DNA from: JAVVEG01 sp032251455
GTDB lineage: Bacteria; Pseudomonadota; Gammaproteobacteria; Pseudomonadales; Pseudohongiellaceae
Assembly (NCBI GenBank): GCA_032251455.1
Contig: JAVVEG010000002.1
Location: 159,558 to 223,557, forward strand
Direction of reading: 5' to 3'
Length of the DNA stretch: 64,000 nucleotides
In this document: positions 1-7,995 of the stretch, piece after piece
Position numbering within the stretch: the stretch's first letter is position 1
Layout of the letters: each line of letters begins with the position of its first letter
Translations under genes and position numbers: made by a program
Notes under the pieces: model-generated
What the model saw: the letters and a program-made list of their open reading frames with translations, nothing else
Database searches by the model: none
What the model was told of the DNA's origin: nothing

Positions 1-267
1 CTGGAGTTGGCCGAAAAAGGCATTCGCGTGAATACAGTGCATCCCAATGCGGTTTTTGATACCGCACTTTGGACCGAGGAAGTGTTGCAGAAACGGGCAG
101 ACAACTATGGCTTGACGGTGGAGGAATACCGACGCAATACCTTGCTGGGCTGTGAGGTCAAATCAGCCGATGTCGCCACTGCGGTCACCCTGCTGGCTGG
201 ACAGTCCTTTTCCTGCACCACAGGTGCGCAACTGCCGGTTGATGGCGGTAACGAGCGGGTCATCTGA
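1..267 (+). CDS. C-terminal end of bifunctional aldolase/short-chain dehydrogenase (partial)
   Basis: Only the last 88 codons are in the window; the frame is open from base 1. The visible part is the end of an SDR Rossmann domain: a VNTVHP segment after the usual active-site region, the stretch VFDTALWTEEVL, then TTGAQ and PVDGGNERVI at the C-terminus. That ending is typical of proteins with an N-terminal class II aldolase (RhaD-like) domain fused to an SDR domain. The aldolase half would lie upstream, outside the window. The stop is one base before the mtnA start, so the two genes are probably cotranscribed, which fits a role in methylthioribulose-phosphate cleavage rather than rhamnose use. 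A stand-alone SDR cannot be excluded. Confidence 0.8.
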   Translation: MELAEKGIRVNTVHPNAVFDTALWTEEVLQKRADNYGLTVEEYRRNTLLGCEVKSADVATAVTLLAGQSFSCTTGAQLPVDGGNERVI

Positions 268-268
268 A

Positions 269-1399
269 ATGGCGGTTTCAACACAGCAGAATAGCCTGCA
301 GACCATCAGCTGTGAGGAACCTCTGCGCGAGGTTCGCATCATCGATCAGACCTGCCTGCCTCATCAGTTGGTGTACAAATGCCTGAACAGTCTCGACGAG
401 GCCTGTGAGGCAATCACCAGCATGCGGGTGCGGGGTGCTCCATTGATTGGTATCACGGCGGCCTTCGGCGTTTACCTGGCCTTGCGCAACGGTGATCAGG
501 AGTGGGAGCAGGCCTGCCATCGTTTGCGCCAGACCAGACCCACAGCAGTCAATCTGCACTGGGCCCTGACGCGGGTCAGCAAACACCTGGCGGGTTTGCC
601 AGCAGCAGAACGCGAACCGGCGGCATTGGCCCTGGCCAGAACCCTGCATCAGGAAGATGCCAACAGTTGCAGCCGAATAGGCGATCATGGTCTGCGTATT
701 CTGCAAGACCTGTGGGAGGAAAAACAACGGTGCAGAACCGGTGATGCTCTCACTTCGCAAAGACTGAACATATTGACACACTGCAATGCCGGCTGGCTGG
801 CAACAGCGCAATGGGGAACAGCGCTGGCGCCGATTTACAAGGCGCATGCTGCCGGAATTCCCGTGCATGTCTGGGTTGATGAGACCCGCCCCCGCAATCA
901 GGGGGCTTCATTGACCGCCTGGGAGCTGGGGCAGCAGGGTATTCCGCATACCCTGATTGTTGATAATGCCGGTGGACACCTGATGCAACATGCCCAGGTG
1001 GATATCTGCCTGGTTGGCAGCGACAGGACAACAGCGCAGGGTGATGTCTGTAACAAGATAGGCACCTACCTCAAGGCATTGGCGGCATGGGATAACCAGA
1101 TACCCTTCTATGCAGCCTTACCGGTATCGACCATTGATTTTAGCTTGATGGATGGCGTCAGGGAGATACCGATAGAGGAGCGGGCGGCGCAGGAGGTCAC
1201 GCATATGACGGGTCTGAATGCGCTGGGTGAGCAGGCCAGTGTGTTGCTGACAGTTCCCGGCACCGCAGTCAGCAACTTCGGTTTTGATGTGACTCCAGCC
1301 AGATTGCTGACCGGTTTGATTACCGAGCTTGGGGTGGTTGCGGCCAGCCCGCAAGGCCTGGCCGAGCTCAAGGTTCCCAAGGCAAAAGTGGAGCCATGA
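269..1399 (+). CDS. mtnA: S-methyl-5-thioribose-1-phosphate isomerase
   Basis: Aldose-ketose isomerase that turns 5-methylthioribose-1-phosphate into methylthioribulose-1-phosphate in salvage of methylthioadenosine. The protein is 376 aa, normal for MtnA. It shows the RGAP segment (residues 55-58), the catalytic cysteine in HCNAG (Cys172) and the catalytic aspartate in GSDR (Asp252), plus NKIGTY. I chose the ATG at 269, one base after the upstream stop; an in-frame start 117 bp earlier would lie inside the upstream gene. Tight linkage to an aldolase/SDR gene points to the aldolase branch (DHAP shunt) rather than the full methionine salvage pathway; no other mtn gene is visible. Confidence 0.93.
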   Translation: MAVSTQQNSLQTISCEEPLREVRIIDQTCLPHQLVYKCLNSLDEACEAITSMRVRGAPLIGITAAFGVYLALRNGDQEWEQACHRLRQTRPTAVNLHWALTRVSKHLAGLPAAEREPAALALARTLHQEDANSCSRIGDHGLRILQDLWEEKQRCRTGDALTSQRLNILTHCNAGWLATAQWGTALAPIYKAHAAGIPVHVWVDETRPRNQGASLTAWELGQQGIPHTLIVDNAGGHLMQHAQVDICLVGSDRTTAQGDVCNKIGTYLKALAAWDNQIPFYAALPVSTIDFSLMDGVREIPIEERAAQEVTHMTGLNALGEQASVLLTVPGTAVSNFGFDVTPARLLTGLITELGVVAASPQGLAELKVPKAKVEP

Positions 1400-1402
1400 A
1401 GA

Positions 1403-1750
1403 TCATCCCGGAGGCCAACTCATCCTGCGTCCACCCAGAATATGCAGATGCAGATGGAATACGGTCTGGCCACCATTGTCTCCGGTGTTGATGACATAGC
1501 GAAAGCCTTCCTCGGCCAGGCCTTCGGCTGCGGCTATGGTATTGGCTTTCAGCAGCAAACGTCCCATTAACTGCTGATCTTCTTCCTGTGCGGACTGGAT
1601 GCTGTCCAGATGCTTGCGCGGAATGATCAGAATATGGCTGGGCGCTGCTGGATTGATATCCCTGAAAGCGAAGACTTCCTCATCGCTGTAAACGCACTGC
1701 GAGGGGATCTCGCCGGCAATGATGCGGCAGAACAGACAGTCGCTTGCCAT
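1403..1750 (-). CDS. HIT family nucleotide-binding protein (HinT-like)
   Basis: A 115-aa histidine-triad protein, expected to hydrolyse adenosine phosphoramidates or similar AMP conjugates in the cytoplasm. The triad is seen as HLHLH (His99, 101, 103) followed by ILGGR, with an N-terminal CxxC (Cys5/Cys8) that often binds zinc with upstream histidines in this family. Length is as usual for HinT. It converges on mtnA with only three bases between the stop codons. The substrate cannot be told from sequence. Confidence 0.92.
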   Translation of the reverse strand: MASDCLFCRIIAGEIPSQCVYSDEEVFAFRDINPAAPSHILIIPRKHLDSIQSAQEEDQQLMGRLLLKANTIAAAEGLAEEGFRYVINTGDNGGQTVFHLHLHILGGRRMSWPPG

Positions 1751-1861
1751 TGCTTGTTATCCTCCATAGACTTGATTCATTGGTAGCGGCAACAATATCA
1801 CGCCACAACTGTTTCGGCAGCATGTTCGGAGTAAGGGTTTTCACAAAGAGATGGTAACGAA

Positions 1862-2668
1862 ATGAGAGATTCCTGGAGATGGCCAGGCCATCTGTACCTG
1901 TTCCTTGCAGCAGTGCTTGTGCTTGGCTCTGGCAGCCTCTTTCCCGTCAGGGCACAGACTGATTCCGGGGTCACGATTTATGACATCGAGGTTGTCAATA
2001 CCTATCCTCATAATACCGGCTCATTCACCCAGGGTTTGCTGTTCCATGATGGGTATCTGTATGAAGGCACGGGCCAGTATGGCCGGTCGATGCTGGCCCG
2101 AATCCGTCTGGAGGACGGTGAGGTGCTGCAAAGCAAACGCTTGAACAGACGCTATTTTGGCGAGGGCATTGCCGTTGTCGATAAGCGTATCTATCAGTTG
2201 ACCTGGCGCTCCAATCTTGTTCTCGTCCATGATCTGGACAGTTTCGAGACGATTACCTCACATTACAATCCGACAGAGGGCTGGGGGCTGACCTATGACG
2301 GTGAGCATCTTATTCTCAGTGATGGTTCTGCCCGCTTGCGCTTCATTGACCCCGAGACATTTGTGACCGTGCGCAGCATCGATGTCAACCTGGCCGGAGA
2401 GGCAGTGCGCAACCTGAACGAGCTGGAATACATCGATGGGCAGATCTGGGCCAATATATGGATGAACAATGAAATTGTGCAGATCGATCCGGATTCCGGT
2501 TCGGTAACTGGAATCATAGACCTGGCACCATTGCCGGCCATGACAGAGACGGGTGGAAACGATGCCGTGCTCAACGGGATTGCCTGGGACGAGCAGCATC
2601 GACGTTTGTTGGTAACCGGCAAATTATGGGCGCATCTGTTTGAAATCAACTTGTCTCCCCGGCAGTGA
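1862..2668 (+). CDS. Glutaminyl-peptide cyclotransferase, secreted
   Basis: Probable glutamine cyclotransferase of the plant/bacterial beta-propeller type, which forms N-terminal pyroglutamate on peptides. The 268-aa protein begins with a hydrophobic signal peptide (about residues 10-31, ending VRAQ), so it should act in the periplasm. Family hallmarks are FTQGLLF, YEGTGQYGRS, LTWR and NELEYIDG. The start ATG at 1862 gives a classic signal peptide. The next gene, a lipoprotein peptidase, starts 10 bp after the stop, suggesting a two-gene operon for envelope peptide handling. Confidence 0.9.
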   Translation: MRDSWRWPGHLYLFLAAVLVLGSGSLFPVRAQTDSGVTIYDIEVVNTYPHNTGSFTQGLLFHDGYLYEGTGQYGRSMLARIRLEDGEVLQSKRLNRRYFGEGIAVVDKRIYQLTWRSNLVLVHDLDSFETITSHYNPTEGWGLTYDGEHLILSDGSARLRFIDPETFVTVRSIDVNLAGEAVRNLNELEYIDGQIWANIWMNNEIVQIDPDSGSVTGIIDLAPLPAMTETGGNDAVLNGIAWDEQHRRLLVTGKLWAHLFEINLSPRQ

Positions 2669-2678
2669 TCCAGTTGCC

Positions 2679-3779
2679 ATGAAACGGTTTCGAAATATTT
2701 TTTTTGCCATACTCCTGGGGGCCGTGTTGCTAGCCTGCGAAAGTGTGCGTTACTACGGTCAGGCAGCAAAGGGCCAATTGACACAGATCTTTGCCGCCAG
2801 GCCCATTGCCGTGTTGATCGAGGACCCGGAACAGCCGCCCAGGCTTCGCGACCGGCTTTCACTGATTCTGGATATCCGTCAATTTGTCGAAGACGAGATG
2901 TTGCTTCCGGCAGGAAAGAGCTACCTGCGTTATGTGGATCTGCAGCGCGAGTATGTGGTCTGGAATGTTTTTGCTGCACCGGAACTGTCTCTGCAAGCCT
3001 TGCGCTGGTGTTACCCGATTGCCGGCTGTGTCAGTTACCGGGGCTATTTCAGTGAACAGGGGGCGCAACGCAAGGCCTTGCAACTGGAGGAGCAGGGCTA
3101 TGATGTCTATGTTGGTGGAGTGGATGCCTATTCGACCCTGGGTTGGTTCAGCGACCCGGTGAACAACGCGTTCATCCGACGTTCGGAGGCGCAACTGGTC
3201 AACCTGATTGCCCACGAGTTGGCACACAAGCGCTTTTATGTAGCGGGAGATACGCAATTCAATGAAAGTTATGCCAGCTTTGTTGGGCAGGAGGCGCTGC
3301 GGCGCTGGGTCGGGCAGAAAAACGAGATGACAAACGAGACTGAGCTGCTGGATATTTTCCGTCGTGACCTCCTGCTACAGGAAGAGTTTGTTGCCCTGAT
3401 CATGCATTACCGTGAGCGCTTATCGACGCTGTATGATTCCACTCTGGATGAAGCTGCGATGCGGGCAGAGAAGCGGTCTCTGCAGGCGCAGTTGCGGCAG
3501 GACTACCAGAGCAAAAGGCTGCAGTGGGGAGATGGCCGTTATGATCGCTGGTTTGCCGGACCTTTGAATAACGCCCAATTATCAACAGTGGCTGATTACA
3601 ATGCACTGGTGCCGGCATTCAGTGTTTTGCTGCAGAATTGTCAGCAGGACATGGATTGTTTTTACCAACAGGTTGAAACAGTCGCCAGTATGGATGCAGA
3701 ACAGCGACAGCAACACCTGAGTGCCCTTTTGCCGGCTGCTTTACCGGCTACTGGGCAAGCCTCGCCTCCAGTCCGCTGA
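2679..3779 (+). CDS. Predicted aminopeptidase, lipoprotein (zinc-dependent)
   Basis: Matches the bacterial 'predicted aminopeptidase' family (PF10023 type). From the ATG at 2679 the 366-aa protein has a lipoprotein signal with lipobox LLAC (Cys20). An earlier in-frame ATG at 2640 overlaps the upstream gene and would spoil the signal peptide. The gluzincin motif HELAH is at residues 179-183, with a likely third ligand in FNES (Glu196). It should be a membrane-anchored periplasmic metallopeptidase. Its 3' end overlaps the convergent TPR gene by 32 bp. Cleavage specificity is unknown. Confidence 0.85.
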   Translation: MKRFRNIFFAILLGAVLLACESVRYYGQAAKGQLTQIFAARPIAVLIEDPEQPPRLRDRLSLILDIRQFVEDEMLLPAGKSYLRYVDLQREYVVWNVFAAPELSLQALRWCYPIAGCVSYRGYFSEQGAQRKALQLEEQGYDVYVGGVDAYSTLGWFSDPVNNAFIRRSEAQLVNLIAHELAHKRFYVAGDTQFNESYASFVGQEALRRWVGQKNEMTNETELLDIFRRDLLLQEEFVALIMHYRERLSTLYDSTLDEAAMRAEKRSLQAQLRQDYQSKRLQWGDGRYDRWFAGPLNNAQLSTVADYNALVPAFSVLLQNCQQDMDCFYQQVETVASMDAEQRQQHLSALLPAALPATGQASPPVR

Positions 3780-4509
3780 CCAGGTCCTGATAGAAACGTG
3801 AATCAGGCTCAAGCTCTGCGGCGGTGCGATACTGTGCCAGGGCTTCGGCAAGCTGTGCTTCACTTTCGTAGAGACGGCCAAGGGTGCGGTAGAAAAACGC
3901 GTTTTCCGGCATGACCTCTATGGCTTTTGCATAAATCTGAATGGCCAGATCAATCCGGCCCGCATTGTTGTAGGTATTGCCCATGATGTGAACCTGGGAA
4001 TCATTGTCCGGGCTTACTTCTATGGTGCGCAGATCAATGGCAATCGCCTCCTCGTACTGTTGACGTGAACGCAGCAGTTCGCCCAGGGTCTGCAGCGCCG
4101 AAATCAGGGGAGTGGTGATTTCTGTCTGTAGACGGATATACCTGGCCAGATAGGGAATGGCTTCATCGTAACGTTCCTGAAAATAATAGATATTGGCCAG
4201 ATTGCGAATGGAATCGGCCTGATTGGGGTCAGCTGCGATGGAAAGCTGGTATTCCCTGATGGCGTCCTCAAGGCGATCCAGATTACTGTAGGTATTGCCG
4301 CGACGGTTATGACGGGCCGCCAGCTCAGTGTCAACACTCCCGCGGCTGCGTTCGATGTCGAGTCCACCAAGGCGGCTCAATACGGCGTCTGCGCTCTCTT
4401 TTGCACGCTCTTTATCCTGAGCCAGACCCTGATGGGCGCTGAGAGCCAGTATCAGTGCGATGCCGGCTATGATCATGCAATGGGATAATAAACGGTAGGC
4501 CTTCATCAT
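3748..4509 (-). CDS. TPR repeat protein, exported
   Basis: A 253-aa protein with an N-terminal signal peptide (hydrophobic core about residues 12-28, ending HQGLAQ) followed by several tetratricopeptide repeats from about residue 65 to 245, for example RGNTYSNLDRLEDAIREY and GNTYNNAGRIDLAIQIY. TPRs bind other proteins; the partner is unknown. It lies 73 bp after the FAD oxidoreductase gene on the same strand and may be the last gene of the citrate synthase homologue operon. Its 3' end overlaps the convergent aminopeptidase gene. Confidence 0.85.
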   Translation of the reverse strand: MMKAYRLLSHCMIIAGIALILALSAHQGLAQDKERAKESADAVLSRLGGLDIERSRGSVDTELAARHNRRGNTYSNLDRLEDAIREYQLSIAADPNQADSIRNLANIYYFQERYDEAIPYLARYIRLQTEITTPLISALQTLGELLRSRQQYEEAIAIDLRTIEVSPDNDSQVHIMGNTYNNAGRIDLAIQIYAKAIEVMPENAFFYRTLGRLYESEAQLAEALAQYRTAAELEPDSRFYQDLVSGLEARLAQ

Positions 4510-4582
4510 GGTGTCAGGGTCTCGATTCTTGTGTGCCGGTCCAGGGTGTGAGTCAGCGCGGGGGGAGTTTATTCAGAGGCCC

Positions 4583-5674
4583 CTAACGGTAAGTCTTCAT
4601 GAAGCGCGTGTCAATCCAGTCTTTCAACCACCAGGCCCAGCGACCCTTGGCGCTCCATGTGTTCTTGCTGGCAATGGCCTTGCCGTTTGCGGTATTGATC
4701 AGAACCAGCCCGTGCTCCTGTGGATAATAATCCTGCATGGACGAACCTGCAGACGCAGCGAGCAGATTATGGGCCAGGATTGGTGCCTGCCGTACGGCAT
4801 AAACACCCGATTTGGGGCGTGGATGATGTTCAATGTCAGCAATGTCGCCAGCAGCAAACACCCAGGGATGACTGCTGGACTGCAGGGTGGATGTCACCAG
4901 GATGAACCCTCTATCGCTCAGTTTCAGCCCGCTTGTGCGAACCCAGTCGGGAGCGCTGGCGCCAGTAGCCACGATGACAAGACTGCTATTGATGTGCAAA
5001 CCGCTGCTGCAGTCCAGCCGGTCCTGTTCCAGCTTGGTGACGCGTTCGTTGAGCCGAACTTGAACGCCACGGGCAAGCAGTTCTTGCAGGGCAGTTTGCG
5101 CTGCACTGGCAGGCAGGCCAGGAAGCAGTCGGTCGGCCGAGCTCAGCAGGGTGATTTTCCGGTTTTGGCCCTGCAGTCGTGTCTGCAGAGCCAGAGCCAT
5201 TTCCACGCCAGCTGCGCCACCGCCGACAACCACAATATTGCCGGCCCTGTCATTCAGTTCCGCATCCAGCCGTTGCAGCATTGGCGCAATGGGTTTGACC
5301 GCGGTGGCATGTTGGGCAGCTCCCGGAATTGCACTCAAATCAGGGGTGGAGCCGGTGTTGATGGAAAGCAGATCAAAAGCCAAAGGCTGCTCATCATTAT
5401 CCAGAGTCAGCAGGCGCTGTTGCGGATCAAGCTGGCTTACCCGTGCCTGGCGAAACTCGACATTGGCCCGTGCAGCCAGTGGAGACAGTTGAATGAACAT
5501 TTCCTCAATGGCATATTGGCCAGCAATCACCCCTGGCAACATACCAGAGTAAGGGCTTGCCGGCGCTTCATTGATCAGGGTTATGTGCAGGGATTGGGGT
5601 CGTGTCCGGCTGGCCAGCGCATGCAGAACGCCAACATGGCTGTGTCCACCTCCCAGCAGGACCAGGTGTGTCAT
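4583..5674 (-). CDS. FAD-dependent pyridine nucleotide-disulfide oxidoreductase family protein (SelD N-terminal-like)
   Basis: A 363-aa two-dinucleotide-fold flavoprotein. The N-terminal FAD site is LLGGGHSHVGVL (residues 5-16) and the second NAD(P) fold is IVVVGGGAAGVEMA near residue 145; the FAD-binding motif VFAAGDIADI occurs near the C-terminus. The GGGHSHV start and PYSGMLPG segment are typical of the family found fused to the N-terminus of selenophosphate synthetase in some bacteria, but also distantly NDH-2/sulfide:quinone reductase-like. No SelD domain follows here. The start is 19 bp after the stop of the citrate synthase homologue, so they are probably cotranscribed. Electron acceptor unknown. 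Confidence 0.85.
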   Translation of the reverse strand: MTHLVLLGGGHSHVGVLHALASRTRPQSLHITLINEAPASPYSGMLPGVIAGQYAIEEMFIQLSPLAARANVEFRQARVSQLDPQQRLLTLDNDEQPLAFDLLSINTGSTPDLSAIPGAAQHATAVKPIAPMLQRLDAELNDRAGNIVVVGGGAAGVEMALALQTRLQGQNRKITLLSSADRLLPGLPASAAQTALQELLARGVQVRLNERVTKLEQDRLDCSSGLHINSSLVIVATGASAPDWVRTSGLKLSDRGFILVTSTLQSSSHPWVFAAGDIADIEHHPRPKSGVYAVRQAPILAHNLLAASAGSSMQDYYPQEHGLVLINTANGKAIASKNTWSAKGRWAWWLKDWIDTRFMKTYR

Positions 5675-5693
5675 CGAGGCTTATTGTCCTTGC

Positions 5694-6815
5694 TCAAAGA
5701 TTGCGGATTGCCGGGCCAGTATAAAGGGCACTTGGGCGCATGATTTTGTTGTCAATGCGGGATTCCAGAAAGTGGGCCAGCCAGCCGACACTGCGTGACA
5801 TGGCAAAACCCGCCGTGAAGTAACTGGCCGGGATACCTATGGCGAGGTTGACCGGGCCTTTGTAGAACTCGAGGTTGGCCCAGACTTCCTTACCTTTCTT
5901 TTGCATTTCGGCATTGAATTCCTTTTCGATTTCTTTCAAGGTCAGAAAGACATTTTCGTATTCGGTACCGGTACACAGTTTTTCCGCCATGGGCTTGAGA
6001 ATGGCTGCCCGGGGATCAAGCTTCTTGTACTCACGATGTCCCATTCCCATCAGGCGGCCCTTGTTGGCCAGCAGGTTCTGCACATAGTCGCGGGCCTTGG
6101 CGGGGCTGCCAACCTTGATGGCTTCGTTCAGTGCCGCTTCATCGGCACCACCGTGCAGCTTGCCATACAGGGCGCCAACGGCAGAAGACAGGGCAGATTC
6201 AACCGGAGTGAGCGTACTGGCAGCAACGCGGCAAGTGAAGGTGCCAGCGTTGAAGCTGTGCTCCAGTTGCAGTATCTGCAGCATTTCCAGACAGCGCACA
6301 TGATCTGCCTTGGCGGCCTCGCCAAGAAACATGCTCAGGAAGTTGTCCAGGTAACTTTTGCTGCCATCAAAGCGGGGCAGCTCATCGTTATGCTGCAAGC
6401 GATGGAATCCTCCCAACAGCGTCGGGATCTTGGCGACAATGGCCAGCCCCCGGTAACCTTCATCATTTTCCAGAGGCAGGTTACCGGCGTGTTGTGGTGT
6501 TGTATCCAGAACCGGAATCATGGCCTGCAGCATCAGCATGGAATGCAGGTCACGTGGCAGGGTCTTGAGGAGTGTTTTTTCGTTTTCGCTGATTTCGCCG
6601 TTGTGTTTCAGGTAATCATCAAGTGCTGCTTCCTGCTTCTGATCGGGCAATTCACCGAAGAGTACCAGCCACATGACCTTGGTGAAATTGAGGGTAACCA
6701 GCTGTTCGATAGGATAACCACGATAACTTAGACGACCTACCTCTCCTTCCACGTTACTGATGCTGGTCTGATCTGCGATAACGCCTTCCAGGCCTTTGGA
6801 GAATTCTACGCTCAT
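5694..6815 (-). CDS. Citrate/2-methylcitrate synthase family protein with Glu at the catalytic Asp position
   Basis: Condenses an acyl-CoA with oxaloacetate if active. From ATG 6815 the protein is 373 aa; a GAGAGG Shine-Dalgarno supports this start over one 15 bp earlier. Typical citrate synthase features: SYRGY near the N-terminus, LHGGAD (His221), GMGHREY (His260) and IRPSALY-like C-terminus. The third catalytic residue, Asp in the NVD motif of known citrate synthases, reads NLEF, so Glu316. This may tune or abolish the classical reaction. It heads a run with the FAD oxidoreductase and TPR genes and is divergent from a LysR gene. The main housekeeping citrate synthase is probably elsewhere. 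Confidence 0.85.
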   Translation of the reverse strand: MSVEFSKGLEGVIADQTSISNVEGEVGRLSYRGYPIEQLVTLNFTKVMWLVLFGELPDQKQEAALDDYLKHNGEISENEKTLLKTLPRDLHSMLMLQAMIPVLDTTPQHAGNLPLENDEGYRGLAIVAKIPTLLGGFHRLQHNDELPRFDGSKSYLDNFLSMFLGEAAKADHVRCLEMLQILQLEHSFNAGTFTCRVAASTLTPVESALSSAVGALYGKLHGGADEAALNEAIKVGSPAKARDYVQNLLANKGRLMGMGHREYKKLDPRAAILKPMAEKLCTGTEYENVFLTLKEIEKEFNAEMQKKGKEVWANLEFYKGPVNLAIGIPASYFTAGFAMSRSVGWLAHFLESRIDNKIMRPSALYTGPAIRNL

Positions 6816-6916
6816 GGTAATGCCTCTCATTGCTAGCTGTTGATAGTTGCCAGACTGGTTGTTGCAACCGGAATTGGCGACTCTGCGGTGCCGAGTCTTG
6901 GCGGGAAATGAGGCCT

Positions 6917-6945
6917 ATTATAGGAATGGCCCAATACCCGGTAAA
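6917..6945 (-). promoter_or_regulatory. Predicted sigma-70 promoter for the citrate synthase homologue
   Basis: On the minus strand a perfect -10 hexamer TATAAT (6922-6917) is preceded by TTTACC (6945-6940) with a 17-bp spacer; TTTACC matches four of six consensus -35 bases. The start codon is about 100 bp downstream. No transcript data; inferred from spacing and consensus only. Confidence 0.55.
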
Positions 6946-6961
6946 ATTAGCTAAGCTTATT

Positions 6962-6973
6962 GATTTATAAATC
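6962..6973. promoter_or_regulatory. 12-bp palindrome in the divergent citrate synthase/LysR intergenic region
   Basis: GATTTATAAATC is a perfect palindrome lying just upstream of the predicted minus-strand promoter and about 105 bp before the LysR start. AT-rich dyads in such divergent regions are common LysR binding sites. Assignment to the neighbouring LysR protein is inference. Confidence 0.3.
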
Positions 6974-7078
6974 CAGTTGATGATTTAATAGGCGGTGTTG
7001 ACATCCTGTCAGGCTCCTGCAGGCGGTTTGTGGAGCCTTTGTGGGGCAGCTAAGGTAAAAGAGACAAGGTTGCATACT

Positions 7079-7975
7079 ATGGCAATTCATCTCGAAATGC
7101 AGGAGATGCGTATTTTCAAGGCTGTCTGTGAGTCCGGGGGCTTCAAGCGGGCTGCAGACAGGCTTTATATCACCCAATCGGCAGTCAGCCAGGCCATTGC
7201 CGGTCTGGAGAGAAAACTGGGCACACTGCTTATCGAGCGCAGTAAACCGATCATGATGACCGAGTCCGGCGTGCGCCTGTTGCAATATGCCAGCACCAGC
7301 CTGGAGGAGGAGCATAATGTCCTGACGGATATTGGCAATATTCGCCAGGGCGTTGCGTCCAGTCTGCAAATAGCCATGAGTGGCACGGTCAGCCAGCTTT
7401 ATGGCATCGAGTTGCTGGAGGATTACTGTGACAGCAATCCGCTGACCCGGCTCAAGGTGGATGTCATGCCCAGTCGCAAGATCATCCAGGGGGTCATGAC
7501 CGACACGCTGGAGCTGGGTTTTGGCCCTTTCCAGCATCAGATGCCGAACGTGCTGGAAACAATCCCCTTGTTTACTGAAACCCGCAAGCTGGTAACCGGC
7601 AACACACATCCGAAACTGGAGCGCCTGTTGGCCAATCCCGAAGCCAGTATTCGTGAAATCCCACTGATGGTGTCTCATCTGGAAGACCCGGATATTCGGC
7701 CTGCCATAGAGAAGCTGCGCAATGAGTTTGGTACAATCTGGGAGATCAGCAACCTGTCCTTGCGCTTGAACATGATATCCAGAAACATGGGCATGGGGTA
7801 CGTTGATGAGCGGGTGTTGCAGGCCAACCGGATATGTGCTGATTTCGTGAAACTGCCAGGGCTGGGTTTTTCCGAAATACTGCTGACTTTCGGTTTGTAC
7901 TACCGCAAGCGCAGAGCGCTTTCTACCGGGGCCAGACAGTTCATGGATATCTGCCAATCCTATCGTTTCTCCTGA
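7079..7975 (+). CDS. LysR family transcriptional regulator
   Basis: A 298-aa regulator with an N-terminal winged helix-turn-helix (about residues 10-65; FKRAADRLYITQSAVSQAI is the recognition region) and a C-terminal substrate-binding-like domain. I chose ATG 7079 rather than an in-frame start 84 bp earlier, because the HTH then begins at the usual distance. It is transcribed away from the citrate synthase homologue, the classic arrangement for a LysR gene and its target. The effector ligand is unknown. The patatin gene starts 20 bp after its stop. Confidence 0.9.
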   Translation: MAIHLEMQEMRIFKAVCESGGFKRAADRLYITQSAVSQAIAGLERKLGTLLIERSKPIMMTESGVRLLQYASTSLEEEHNVLTDIGNIRQGVASSLQIAMSGTVSQLYGIELLEDYCDSNPLTRLKVDVMPSRKIIQGVMTDTLELGFGPFQHQMPNVLETIPLFTETRKLVTGNTHPKLERLLANPEASIREIPLMVSHLEDPDIRPAIEKLRNEFGTIWEISNLSLRLNMISRNMGMGYVDERVLQANRICADFVKLPGLGFSEILLTFGLYYRKRRALSTGARQFMDICQSYRFS

Positions 7976-7995
7976 AATCAGGACAATAGAAAGTG

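Noticed and set aside
4508..5743. 411-codon open frame on the plus strand
   Set aside because: Antisense to the FAD oxidoreductase, whose frame has FAD and NAD motifs and operon context. The plus-strand translation shows no domain.
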